Assembly: GCA_035279665.1 (NCBI GenBank)
Contig: DATEHI010000074.1
Coordinates: 3,065-67,064 of the forward strand
Direction of reading: 5' to 3'
DNA length: 64,000 nt
DNA from: CF-13 sp035279665
GTDB taxonomy: Bacteria; Chloroflexota; Dormibacteria; CF-121
The position numbers were made by a program, and so were the translations under genes. Positions 40,204 to 48,350 of this stretch are shown here, in pieces. The notes beneath the pieces are model-generated. The model saw nothing but the letters and a program-made list of their open reading frames with translations. It searched no databases and was not told the DNA's origin. Every line of letters begins with the position of its first letter. Position 1 is the stretch's first letter.

Positions 40204-40759
40204 GGCGTGCCTCCACCGGCTCGGGCTCGAGCAGGAAGCGGTAGAGGCTGGCGAGCGCCCGATGCTGCATCGAGTGAATGGCCCCGGCCCGCCGGCGCAT
40301 GAGGCGCGCGATCTCGTCGACGCCCAGGTTGTCGATGAACCGCATGATGATCACCTGCTGCTGTTCCGGGGTCAGCCGCTGCACTGCCGCGAGCAGCCGC
40401 TGGCGCTCCTCCGATAGTTGCGCCAGCGCGGCCGGATCGGCGTGCGGTCGGACGTCGCGGACCTGGTCGGTGAGCTCCATTGGCTCGCGCCCGGCGCGAC
40501 GGTAGCGGTCGACCAGCAGGTTGTGGGCTATCCGGTACAACCACGAGGAAAAGGCAACGCCCCGGGGTCGGTAGCGGTGGATCGAGTCGACCATCTTCAA
40601 AAACACCTGCTCAGTCAGATCTTCGGCGTCGGCATGGTGGCGGACTCGCGTGTACAGATAGCGGTAGATCCCATCGAAGTGCCGGTCGTAGAGCTCGGCC
40701 AGGGCCCCCGCATCGAGGGCCTGGGCGCGGCGGATGAGGGCGTCGTCAGACGTCTTCAA
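40196..40759 (-). CDS. ECF-family RNA polymerase sigma factor
   Basis: A 187-aa two-domain sigma factor. Region 2 is 'LYDRHFDGIYRYLYTRVRHH', 'ADAEDLTEQVFLKMVDSIHR' and 'PRGVAFSSWLYRIAHNLLVD'; region 4 is 'LTPEQQQVIIMRFIDNLGVD' followed by 'EIARLMRRRAGAIHSMQHRA'. It is full length without an extension. The downstream overlapping DUF5667 membrane gene is its probable regulator. Divergent from tRNA-His. Regulon unknown. Confidence 0.88.
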   Translation of the reverse strand: MKTSDDALIRRAQALDAGALAELYDRHFDGIYRYLYTRVRHHADAEDLTEQVFLKMVDSIHRYRPRGVAFSSWLYRIAHNLLVDRYRRAGREPMELTDQVRDVRPHADPAALAQLSEERQRLLAAVQRLTPEQQQVIIMRFIDNLGVDEIARLMRRRAGAIHSMQHRALASLYRFLLEPEPVEARRA

Positions 40760-40840
40760 GTCGCCTACAGCATATAACGCATCCTCCGCCGAATTTGAAC
40801 GGGCGTGCGTGGCTAACCTCTTATAATCACCTGCACCCGC

Positions 40841-40918
40841 GGTGGCTTTAGCTCAGCTGGTTAGAGCATCAGATTGTGGATCTGAGGGTCGAGGGTTCAA
40901 ATCCCTCAAGCCACCCCA
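40841..40918 (+). tRNA. tRNA-His(GTG)
   Basis: The anticodon stem TCAGA/TCTGA encloses loop TTGTGGA (anticodon GTG). Acceptor GTGGCTT pairs with AAGCCAC. The extra G at position -1 (40841) faces discriminator C at 40915, the histidine identity pair. CCA is encoded at 40916-40918. A TATAAT -10 lies at 40822-40827. Confidence 0.96.
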
Positions 40919-40968
40919 GATTTCGAACACCAAACAGGGGCCTCGGGCTCAGATAGAATCGGACCGCC

Positions 40969-41769
40969 ATGCCGGGCATCCTCGAGGGGAAGAAGATCCT
41001 GGTCACGGGCGTCCTCACGCCAGCCAGCATCGCCTTTGCGATCGCCGACACGGCTCAGAAAGAGGGGGCCGACATCGTGCTCACCAGCTTTGGGCGAGTC
41101 ATGAGCCTGACCGAGAAGAGCGCACGGCGCATGAAACCGACGCCCGACATCCTCGAGATGGACGTCAACAATCAGGAGCACCTCGAGACGTTGGCCAGGA
41201 CCCTCAAGGACCGATGGGGCCACCTCGACGGATTCGTCCACGCGATCGCGTTCGCGCCGGGCGACGCGCTGGGCGGCAACTTCATGACCGCACCGTGGCA
41301 GAGTGTGCAGACCGCCTTCCAGACCAGCGCCTATTCGCTCAAGGCCATGGCGCAGTGGCTCAGCCCGCTCATGTTTGAGCGCGGCGGCAGCATCGTGACG
41401 CTCGACTTCGACAATTCCACCCAAGCGTGGCCCTTCTACGACTGGATGGGCGTCTGTAAAGCCGCGCTCGAATCGGTCACGCGCTACCTCGCCCGGGACC
41501 TCGGCAGGCACCACATTCGGGTAAACGCTTTGGCGGCTGGGCCCCTCAAGACGATGGCGGCAAAAGGGATCCCAGGATTCGAGCGGTTCGAAAACAGCTG
41601 GGGCCAGCGCGCCCCGCTCGGCTGGAACAGCGAGGATCGCACGCCGGTCGCGAAGATGGCGGCCGTATTGCTCTCGGACTATAGCCCCGCCACCACCGGA
41701 GAGATCGTTCATGTCGACGGGGGTTATCACGCGATGGGCGCCGAGGTCGCCACCGAGCCGCCCGATTAG
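40969..41769 (+). CDS. fabI: Enoyl-[acyl-carrier-protein] reductase (FabI, InhA-like)
   Basis: A 266-aa short-chain dehydrogenase-type reductase of fatty acid elongation. The N-terminus 'LEGKKILVTGVLTPASIAFA' is the divergent glycine loop of FabI. 'LTSFGRVMSLTEKSARRMKP' resembles mycobacterial InhA. 'FYDWMGVCKAALESVTRYLA' has the catalytic Y-x6-K. 'IRVNALAAGPLKTMAAKGIP' and 'EIVHVDGGYHAMGA' complete it. It reduces trans-2-enoyl-ACP with NADH and is the target class of triclosan and isoniazid. It stands alone downstream of tRNA-His. A strong terminator follows at 41869-41909. Confidence 0.93.
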   Translation: MPGILEGKKILVTGVLTPASIAFAIADTAQKEGADIVLTSFGRVMSLTEKSARRMKPTPDILEMDVNNQEHLETLARTLKDRWGHLDGFVHAIAFAPGDALGGNFMTAPWQSVQTAFQTSAYSLKAMAQWLSPLMFERGGSIVTLDFDNSTQAWPFYDWMGVCKAALESVTRYLARDLGRHHIRVNALAAGPLKTMAAKGIPGFERFENSWGQRAPLGWNSEDRTPVAKMAAVLLSDYSPATTGEIVHVDGGYHAMGAEVATEPPD

Positions 41770-41786
41770 GGACTGACGCCCCAACC

Positions 41787-42524
41787 CTACCCTCCCGCGG
41801 AGGGGGAGGGAATTCGTCTGTAACCACGGCGCGAATCAACGAGTGTTCCGAGGGGCCGACGACCTCCGGGAGCGCCGGTCAGTCCCCTTTCCGGCGCTCC
41901 TTCTTTTTTCGCGCCGCGGCTCCAGCGGCGGCGATCCTCTAACAGGCGCAGCATGATCCCGGCGAGCAACAGCACCCCGATCCCCGTGCTCCACGAACCT
42001 CTAGACGTATCGCGGGCGGCAGGTCCTGATAGGCCGATGGGTACGAGACCCTCGAGATGCCGCTCTAGCAGCGCCGCGACCTCGGGGTCCGGCAGGATCC
42101 ACCGCTGGTCCAGGGAGGCTCCCCGGCGACCGAATTCGACAACCAGGAAACTGGGCGCGTGCCCTCCGGGGAAATAGATGAGGCTGGTCTCCGATGTGCG
42201 GGACCAGGGGCTCGTGATGTAGGTCAGCCCCAGGTAGCTCACCCCGATTCGGTAATGCGGCAACATGACGGCCGCCTCCTCGATCGGTAGAGCCTGGCCC
42301 TGGATCGCGCCGGCGACCTGGCTGACGAGGGTGATCGCACCCCGCCGGTCTTCCGCCGACCGAGGGAGGAAGTCCCGCACCGCGCCGTTCGCGCCGAAGA
42401 TGCGGATCTCCAGCGGGCCGGAGGCGGGATAGGTGTCACTCGCGCCCGCCGGCACAGCCGCGAGTCCGGCCAGCCCGATGGCCATCAGGGCCGCGCAGCC
42501 GCATCGGTGCCATGCCCGGCACAC
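41787..42524 (-). CDS. Uncharacterised exported single-pass membrane protein
   Basis: A 245-aa protein with an N-terminal signal ('ALMAIGLAGLAAVPAGASD') and a C-terminal membrane helix ('GSWSTGIGVLLLAGIMLRLL'). The external part ('LEIRIFGANGAVRDFLPRSA', 'YLGLTYITSPWSRTSETSLI', 'YFPGGHAPSFLVVEFGRR') matches no family I know. The last 45 residues are encoded by sequence that includes the fabI terminator and a CCCTCCC/GGGAGGG repeat, so this basic tail is probably not a conserved domain. It is just downstream of the PBP gene on the same strand. Confidence 0.5.
   Translation of the reverse strand: MCRAWHRCGCAALMAIGLAGLAAVPAGASDTYPASGPLEIRIFGANGAVRDFLPRSAEDRRGAITLVSQVAGAIQGQALPIEEAAVMLPHYRIGVSYLGLTYITSPWSRTSETSLIYFPGGHAPSFLVVEFGRRGASLDQRWILPDPEVAALLERHLEGLVPIGLSGPAARDTSRGSWSTGIGVLLLAGIMLRLLEDRRRWSRGAKKEGAPERGLTGAPGGRRPLGTLVDSRRGYRRIPSPSAGG
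41869..41909 (+). terminator. Rho-independent terminator of fabI
   Basis: A perfect 10-bp stem GGAGCGCCGG/CCGGCGCTCC encloses a 12-base loop and is followed by TTCTTTTTT. It lies 100 bases after the fabI stop and inside the 3' end of the antisense gene at 41787-42524. Confidence 0.85.
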
Positions 42525-42534
42525 GCCACCCCGA

Positions 42535-44742
42535 TTATGGGCGCTGGCCGGTTTGGTCGGTCGGGGGGGTTGGGCGTACGAGGGGTGGCGTCGCGGCCGG
42601 TGCAGGGGCTGGGGCCGGCGGAGGCGGCGGCGGGGCCCAGAGCGAGCAGGGCACGCCGTCGACCAGCGTGTCGGCGTAGGTCAAGTTGTAGGGGTTGTAG
42701 CTCCAGAAACGACAGGTCGGCCACGCCAGCACCGTCGATCGAACGTTCTCCGTGCCGGGCAGGAAGTAGTTCTGCCCGATCTGGTGCACGCCGGCGGGCT
42801 TCGCGTACCACTGGTCGGGCGTCGCGGCCAGGGCCTGCTGCATGAACCGATGCCAGATCGGTGCGGCGCCCACGATGCCAGTCGAGTTGTGACTCAGTGG
42901 CGTGTTGTCCGGGTTGCCGATCCAGACCGCGGTCGCCAGCGTGGGGGTGAATCCGACCGTCCAGTTGTCACGGAAGGCCTGGGTTGTTCCGGTCTTGGCG
43001 GCGACGTGGCGCCCGGGGAGGGTCAGGTCGCCGTTGCAGCCGAACGACAGGCAGCGATTGCGGTCGTCCGACATGATGGAGCCGATGATGAACGCGACGT
43101 CCTCGCTGATGGCACGGTATTCGTTCTTGGCCGGGTCATAGGTGAAGACATCCCTGCCGGTCGCGTCCTTGATCGACAACACCGGCGCCGGCGTGTGACG
43201 GACGCCAAGGGTCGCGAGGGTCGACACACCGGTCACCATGTCGAGCGGCGTGACCTCGTACCCGCCGAGCGTCAGGCTCAGCGAGTAGTTGTCGTCGGGC
43301 TGCGTCAGGTGGGTGACGCCCATCCGCCGCGCCACGCTGAGGACGTTTGGAATGCCGACACGCAGCTCCGTTTTGACGGCGGGAATGTTCAGCGAGTTGC
43401 CCATCGCCATCTTCAGCGGCAGCACCCCGTGGTACCGCAGGTCGTAGTTCAGGGGGATGTAGTGCTCGAAGCCGCTCGCGCCGCCCCACGTCGGGAAGAC
43501 CAGGGGCGCGTCGAGGATGGGTGTGATCATGTTGAATTTGCCGCTTTCGATCGCGGCCGTGTAGGTGAAGATCTTGAAGGTCGAACCGGGCTGCCGCGGC
43601 GTATCTGCCATGTTGATCCAGCCACCCGGCCGGTTGTAGTCGTCGCCGCCGACCATCGCAAGGATCTCGCCGGTTTTTGGATCCATGCTGACCAGCGCGG
43701 CGTCGTGAAAGTTGTAATAGTTTCCTTTCTGCGCGATCTGATCGCGGACCACTTGCTCGGCCAGTACTTGAAGATTCAAATCGAGCGAGGTGTAGACGCG
43801 ATAGCCGCGCCGGTCGCCCGGCTGGATGTGATACTGCTGCCGCAACGTTTTCAGGACGTAGTCGACGAAGTAGGGAGCCTGGAAATGATTGCTCGGCGGA
43901 TAGATCTGCAATTTTGTGGCATAGGCCGCGTCGGCCTCCTTCTGGCTGATGTAATGGTTTTCGACCATCGCCGTCAGCACGGTGAACTGGCGCTGCTTCG
44001 CGGCCGCCAGGTTGACCAGCGGGTTGTACTGGGTCGGCGCCTGCGGCAGCCCGGCCAGCATGCTGGCCTGCGCCAGGGTCAGGTCGTGCGCGTTGGTTTG
44101 AAAGTAACTGTGCGCGGCCGCCTCGATGCCATACGTCTGGCTTCCGTAGAAGATGGTGTTGAGGTACATCTCGAGGATCTGGCTTTTCGAATAGTTTCTG
44201 TTTAGCTCGAGGGCCAGGACCGCCTCTTTCGATTTGCGCTGGATCGAGTTGTCCGGGTGCGCGCCGATGAACAGCTGCTTGACGAGCTGTTGGCTGATCG
44301 TGCTGCCACCCTGTTTGATGCCCCGGTGCGAATAGTCGGCAAACGCCGCTCGCACGACGGCGCCGAAGTCGACGCCGCTGTTCGAGTAGAAGCTGTGGTC
44401 CTCGACGGCGATGGTGGCGTTGATCACGTTGGGCGAGATGTAGCTGAGCGGGACTACCACGCGGTGGTCCCCCTGGTCGCCGACATCGGCGAGCAGGTTG
44501 CCATGCCGGTCGAAGATCAGCATGTCCTGCGGAAGGCTGGTTGATGACAGCCCGGTCACCGTGGGAAGATCACCGACCGTTTGCGCGGCGATGGCCGGGA
44601 CCGTCAGCAGCGGCAGCGACACCATGGCGATCATGCCGACGACCACGTTGCGCTGCAGGTTCGCCCGGCGTCGCCGGTGCCACTCGCGGAGGTGATAGTC
44701 CGTATGCCGGTAGGAGTGCCGGCGGCCGTAGCAGCGCCTCAC
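42535..44742 (-). CDS. Class A penicillin-binding protein (transglycosylase/transpeptidase, PBP1-type)
   Basis: A 735-aa bifunctional peptidoglycan synthase. A basic cytoplasmic segment precedes one membrane helix ('VVVGMIAMVSLPLLTVPAIA'). The GT51 domain has 'INATIAVEDHSFYSNSGVDF' with the catalytic Glu and 'GGSTISQQLVKQLFIG'. The transpeptidase has SxxK in 'RQPGSTFKIFTYTA', SxN in 'AMGNSLNIPAVK' and KTG in 'VAAKTGTTQAFRDNWTVGFT'. The C-terminus is proline-rich. The GTG start at 44742 overlaps the TGA of the small upstream gene (GTGA). It makes and cross-links wall peptidoglycan at the cell surface. Confidence 0.92.
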   Translation of the reverse strand: MRRCYGRRHSYRHTDYHLREWHRRRRANLQRNVVVGMIAMVSLPLLTVPAIAAQTVGDLPTVTGLSSTSLPQDMLIFDRHGNLLADVGDQGDHRVVVPLSYISPNVINATIAVEDHSFYSNSGVDFGAVVRAAFADYSHRGIKQGGSTISQQLVKQLFIGAHPDNSIQRKSKEAVLALELNRNYSKSQILEMYLNTIFYGSQTYGIEAAAHSYFQTNAHDLTLAQASMLAGLPQAPTQYNPLVNLAAAKQRQFTVLTAMVENHYISQKEADAAYATKLQIYPPSNHFQAPYFVDYVLKTLRQQYHIQPGDRRGYRVYTSLDLNLQVLAEQVVRDQIAQKGNYYNFHDAALVSMDPKTGEILAMVGGDDYNRPGGWINMADTPRQPGSTFKIFTYTAAIESGKFNMITPILDAPLVFPTWGGASGFEHYIPLNYDLRYHGVLPLKMAMGNSLNIPAVKTELRVGIPNVLSVARRMGVTHLTQPDDNYSLSLTLGGYEVTPLDMVTGVSTLATLGVRHTPAPVLSIKDATGRDVFTYDPAKNEYRAISEDVAFIIGSIMSDDRNRCLSFGCNGDLTLPGRHVAAKTGTTQAFRDNWTVGFTPTLATAVWIGNPDNTPLSHNSTGIVGAAPIWHRFMQQALAATPDQWYAKPAGVHQIGQNYFLPGTENVRSTVLAWPTCRFWSYNPYNLTYADTLVDGVPCSLWAPPPPPPAPAPAPAATPPLVRPTPPTDQTGQRP

Positions 44743-44921
44743 GGGTTCACCAGGCCGTAGACGCCTGCCGCAACCAGCCAGCCGAGCACCAGGAAAAAGA
44801 CGCTCCAGGCTCCCAGGCTGGCCAGCCACAGGGCGGCGGCCCGGCTCTTCCGCTTCCGGTTACGGCGCTCGAGCCGGTGGCCGTGTTGGACGGCCGAACG
44901 ATGTGCCCCCGCGATCGCCAT
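44739..44921 (-). CDS. Small membrane protein coupled to the class A PBP
   Basis: A 60-aa protein: a basic N-terminus ('GHRLERRNRKRKSRAAALW') and one membrane helix ('LGAWSVFFLVLGWLVAAGVY'). Its TGA overlaps the GTG of the PBP, so expression is coupled. A strong promoter lies upstream (44970-44998). It could be a small partner that tunes the PBP, but no family is recognised. Codon use matches the neighbours. Confidence 0.6.
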   Translation of the reverse strand: MAIAGAHRSAVQHGHRLERRNRKRKSRAAALWLASLGAWSVFFLVLGWLVAAGVYGLVNP

Positions 44922-44969
44922 TGCTGCTTTCCCTGCCCTGACGTGTATTGCGTTGGTCTCTGCGTTACA

Positions 44970-44998
44970 AGATTGTCACTTAGAGTTGGGCGTGTCAA
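44970..44998 (-). promoter_or_regulatory. Promoter of the PBP operon
   Basis: On the minus strand TTGACA (44998-44993), a 17-bp spacer and CAATCT (44975-44970) lie about 50 bases upstream of the 60-aa gene start at 44921. Confidence 0.6.
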
Positions 44999-45044
44999 GA
45001 AACAAGTTAAGTTATAGTCGCGCACTAAACCGGGCAGCCGCTGG

Positions 45045-45746
45045 CTATGCCCCGATTGCGGCGCGGTCGACGATGAACGCCAGCTCACCGTCCAGCGGTT
45101 GCACGAGGCCTGCCGGGAGGGCGGGATCCCGTCGTAGGACCCGCGTGAGGGCGCCCCGTTTGGAGGCTCCCTGAACCATGAAGAGCACGGCCCGAGCCTC
45201 GTTGATCACCGGCAATGTCAGGGTCAGCCGCTCGGGCGGTGGCTTGGGCGCATCGTGAACCCTCGCGACGAGCGCCTGCGCCTCCCGAAGTGCTCGATCG
45301 CCCGGAAAGAGCGACGCCGTGTGCCCATCCTCCCCTAGACCCAAATGGATCACATCGAACCGAGGCCGGCCACTCGCATCCGCTGGGACACGCCGGAGGG
45401 CCGGTGTCGGATCGCCGACCAGGGGAAACACGTGATCGGGTGAGATCGGCACGTGCTCGAGCAGCGCCGCCTTCGCCATCGCGTAATTGCTCGCGGGATC
45501 ATCGAGTGGCACCTGGCGCTCGTCCGACCAGTAGACGAAGACCGACGCCCAGGGAAGGCTATCGCGATAGGGCGGCAGGGCCAGCCGCTCGTAGCACCCT
45601 CGAGGCGTCTCGCCGCCGGCGAGGGCCAGGTAACAGGCCCTGCGCGCGGCCACCGCACCGGTGATTCGCTCGGCGGTCCAGGACGCCGCCGCCTCGGCGA
45701 GCTCGGCCGGTCCGGCGACTAACAGGGGAGTGATGGCGGCGGCCAC
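45045..45746 (-). CDS. pgl: 6-phosphogluconolactonase
   Basis: A 233-aa DevB-type lactonase that hydrolyses 6-phosphoglucono-1,5-lactone, step two of the oxidative pentose phosphate pathway. 'LALAGGETPRGCYERLA' and 'PWASVFVYWSDERQVPLDDP' with 'ASNYAMAKAALLEHVPI' are the standard blocks, then 'DVIHLGLGEDGHTASLFPGD'. It is the last gene of a tal-pgi, gnd, zwf, opcA, pgl operon, 8 bases after opcA. Length is normal and it is cytosolic. Confidence 0.9.
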   Translation of the reverse strand: MAAAITPLLVAGPAELAEAAASWTAERITGAVAARRACYLALAGGETPRGCYERLALPPYRDSLPWASVFVYWSDERQVPLDDPASNYAMAKAALLEHVPISPDHVFPLVGDPTPALRRVPADASGRPRFDVIHLGLGEDGHTASLFPGDRALREAQALVARVHDAPKPPPERLTLTLPVINEARAVLFMVQGASKRGALTRVLRRDPALPAGLVQPLDGELAFIVDRAAIGA

Positions 45747-45754
45747 GCCGGTTC

Positions 45755-46810
45755 TTACTGCAGCGCGGCTGCGAGCGCCTGCTCGAAGAGCACGTCGTGG
45801 CCCGGCAGGGTGAGCTCGATGCCCAGCAACTCCTCGGTCGCACGGGATTCGAGACGCACGGTCCGCTCGGCAAGCTCCTGATCGCCGAGCCGGATCTGTG
45901 TCGAGAGGCGGCCGCCTCGAAGCCGGCTCATGCTGAAACGAGCCGGGCCTTCATCGCCACCGGTGTAAATCAGGAGGCGATGGACCCCGTGCTCGAGCGA
46001 ATCATCGGCCCGAAATTCCAGCGGCACGTCGATGCCGACCGTCGCCATCCGGCTACGCAGCCAGCCTCCCAGAAGCCGCGCCTGGGCCGTCAAACCGTCA
46101 CTTCCGTGAAAGATGGAGACCCCATGAATGTGGCCCAGGCGGGCGAGCATGTTCGGCATGTCGAAGAACTGTGCCGCCACGTGCCGCCAGGCGATCAGTC
46201 GTGCCCAGTTGAGGTCGCCGATCGACGCCCGCGCCTTCTTGCGGCGAGCTACCTCGAGGAGGCGCGTAAGGTCTGACTCGTCGAACCCCTCGTCGGTATC
46301 CACAATCAGTCGATCGGCCAGCTCGCAGAGATCGTCGAACAACGGATTATCGAACTGTGGACGACCCGGCCACCAGAGGATGACCGGAAGGTCGGGAATC
46401 AGCAGCGGCGCCGCCAGGCTGGCCAGGTGGCGGGCCGGCTCGCCGTGCGCGTGCAGGATCACGCGTTCGGTGCTAACCCGATGGCCGCTTTCGGTCCGCT
46501 CCTGGGCGGACACCTCAGCCTCGAGCTTGTCGGCCTCGCGGGTGTGCTGGGCGAGGAGGATCAGCGTCCGTGAAGGGTTGGTCACCGAGAGACGGTCGAG
46601 CACGCTGGTGACCGTGCCCAGCTCGGGCTCATTGCTCACCACGGTGATCAGATTGCAGACGCTGGCGCGGGCTTCCGCCGCGGCGTGCTGGGCCGCCTCG
46701 CTTCCCTGGCCGTCGTCATGCAGCCCCCACCGGACCTGGTCCAGCTCTTCCTGGATGGAGTGGACGTCGACAAAGGACCGGGTGCTGAGCTCGGTGTGGT
46801 CGTTGCTCAT
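45755..46810 (-). CDS. opcA: Glucose-6-phosphate dehydrogenase assembly protein OpcA
   Basis: A 351-aa OpcA, found in cyanobacteria, actinobacteria and some Chloroflexota beside zwf. Segments are 'SVCNLITVVSNEPELGTVTS', 'ERVILHAHGEPARHLASLAA', 'PLLIPDLPVILWWPGRPQFD', 'SIGDLNWARLIAWRHVAAQF' and the C-terminal 'EELLGIELTLPGHDVLFEQA'. It activates G6PDH or promotes its assembly in a redox-dependent way in cyanobacteria. The ATG at 46810 overlaps the zwf stop (ATGA). A longer frame up to 46918 lies within zwf and is not used. Confidence 0.9.
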   Translation of the reverse strand: MSNDHTELSTRSFVDVHSIQEELDQVRWGLHDDGQGSEAAQHAAAEARASVCNLITVVSNEPELGTVTSVLDRLSVTNPSRTLILLAQHTREADKLEAEVSAQERTESGHRVSTERVILHAHGEPARHLASLAAPLLIPDLPVILWWPGRPQFDNPLFDDLCELADRLIVDTDEGFDESDLTRLLEVARRKKARASIGDLNWARLIAWRHVAAQFFDMPNMLARLGHIHGVSIFHGSDGLTAQARLLGGWLRSRMATVGIDVPLEFRADDSLEHGVHRLLIYTGGDEGPARFSMSRLRGGRLSTQIRLGDQELAERTVRLESRATEELLGIELTLPGHDVLFEQALAAALQ

Positions 46811-48348
46811 GGCCGCCGCCAGCGCCGGCCGGCCTGCTCGATGAGCGCGTCCGCTTCGGGCGGCCCCCAGGTGCCGGCGGCATAGTTGGGGAACGCCGGC
46901 GGCGGCTGCGACGCCCACCCGGCCTCAATCCCGTCGACCAGGGCCCAGGCGCGTTCGACTTCATCCTCACGGGCAAAGAGGGTCGCGTCGCCCAGCATGC
47001 AATCGAGCACCAGGCGCTCGTACGCGTCGGGAGACTCGACCATGAAGGATGAGCCGTAGAAGAAGTCCATGTTGACGGTGCGCAGCCGCATCACGGGGCC
47101 GGGAATCTTAGCAGCGATCTTCAGAGACGCCCCCTCATGCGGCTGGATGCGCATCACCAGTACGTTGGGCGTCAACTCCTGGACGGCAGTCTTCGCAAAC
47201 GGCAGGTGCGGTGGGTTCTTGAATTGGATCGCGATCTCGGACGCACGGCTCGGCAACCGCTTGCCAGTGCGCAGATAGAAGGGCGTGTCGGCCCAACGCC
47301 AGTTGTCGATCTTGAGCCGGACCGCGACGAATGTCTCCGTGTTCGAGGTCGGGGGGACGTTCATTTCCTGGCGGTAGCCGGGCACCTGCTGACCGGCCAC
47401 CCAACCAGGGCCGTACTGGCCGCGCACGACGTCAGCCGCGACGTCGATCGGATGGATCGACTTGAGGACTTTGACCTTCTCGTCGCGCACGCTGTCGGCA
47501 TCGAAGTTGGGGGGTGCCTCCATGGCGGCGATGCTGAGGAGCTGCATCAGGTGGTTCTGGAAGATGTCGCGGAGGGCGCCTGAGGTCTCGTAGTACTTGC
47601 CACGCCGTTCGATCCCGATGTCCTCCGCCACCGTGATCTGCACGTGGTCGACATAGCGCCGGTTCCAGATGGGTTCGAAGATGCCGTTGGCAAAGCGGAA
47701 GACCAAAACGTTTTGGACGGTCTCTTTGCCCAGGTAGTGATCGATGCGATAGATCTGCTGCTCGCTGAACACGGCATGGATCGCCTGGTTCAGCGCCTGG
47801 GCACTCTTCAGGTCGTTGCCGAATGGTTTCTCGATGACGACCCGTTTCCAGCCCTCGCCGCCCCTGGCGATGCCCGACGCTCCGAGCCGGTCGATGATGA
47901 CCGAAAAGAACTGCGGGGCGGTCGCAAGGTAGAAGACGCGGTTGCCGGCGGTTCCCCGCTCTCGATCCAACCGTTCGAGCTCGGCGGCCAGCCGGCCGTA
48001 TCCCTCCTGGTCGTCGAAGGGCATCCGCACGTAGGAGATCCCTTCGGCCAGGCTCTGCCAGACGGCGCGATCGACCGGCTGGCTTCGCGAGTACTTCTGC
48101 ACCGCCTGCTCCATGTGCGCGCGGAATTCGTCTTCACTGAGGGCCGTGTCCGCGACGCCGATCACGCTGAAGCCGGAGGGGAGATAACGGTTGAGGGCCA
48201 AGTTGTAGAGCGCAGGCATCAGCTTTCGCGCGGCCAGGTCACCGGAGGCGCCGAAGATCACCAGCGCCGCCGGGTCCGGCGTGCGCGACAGAATCAGCCC
48301 GTCGCGAAGCACGTTCTGGGTCAGCGGTGCGGTCGCCGCCTGAGCCAC
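46807..48348 (-). CDS. zwf: Glucose-6-phosphate 1-dehydrogenase
   Basis: A 513-aa enzyme oxidising glucose-6-phosphate with NADP+. The N-terminal Rossmann motif is 'ALVIFGASGDLAARKLMPAL'. The catalytic signature is 'QIYRIDHYLGKETVQNVLVF', with the His base. 'NRRYVDHVQITVAEDIGIER' and 'DNWRWADTPFYLRTGKRLPS' are conserved substrate and structural segments. Its length is standard. It is sandwiched between gnd (2-base gap) and opcA (4-bp overlap). Confidence 0.95.
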   Translation of the reverse strand: MAQAATAPLTQNVLRDGLILSRTPDPAALVIFGASGDLAARKLMPALYNLALNRYLPSGFSVIGVADTALSEDEFRAHMEQAVQKYSRSQPVDRAVWQSLAEGISYVRMPFDDQEGYGRLAAELERLDRERGTAGNRVFYLATAPQFFSVIIDRLGASGIARGGEGWKRVVIEKPFGNDLKSAQALNQAIHAVFSEQQIYRIDHYLGKETVQNVLVFRFANGIFEPIWNRRYVDHVQITVAEDIGIERRGKYYETSGALRDIFQNHLMQLLSIAAMEAPPNFDADSVRDEKVKVLKSIHPIDVAADVVRGQYGPGWVAGQQVPGYRQEMNVPPTSNTETFVAVRLKIDNWRWADTPFYLRTGKRLPSRASEIAIQFKNPPHLPFAKTAVQELTPNVLVMRIQPHEGASLKIAAKIPGPVMRLRTVNMDFFYGSSFMVESPDAYERLVLDCMLGDATLFAREDEVERAWALVDGIEAGWASQPPPAFPNYAAGTWGPPEADALIEQAGRRWRRP

Positions 48349-48350
48349 CG

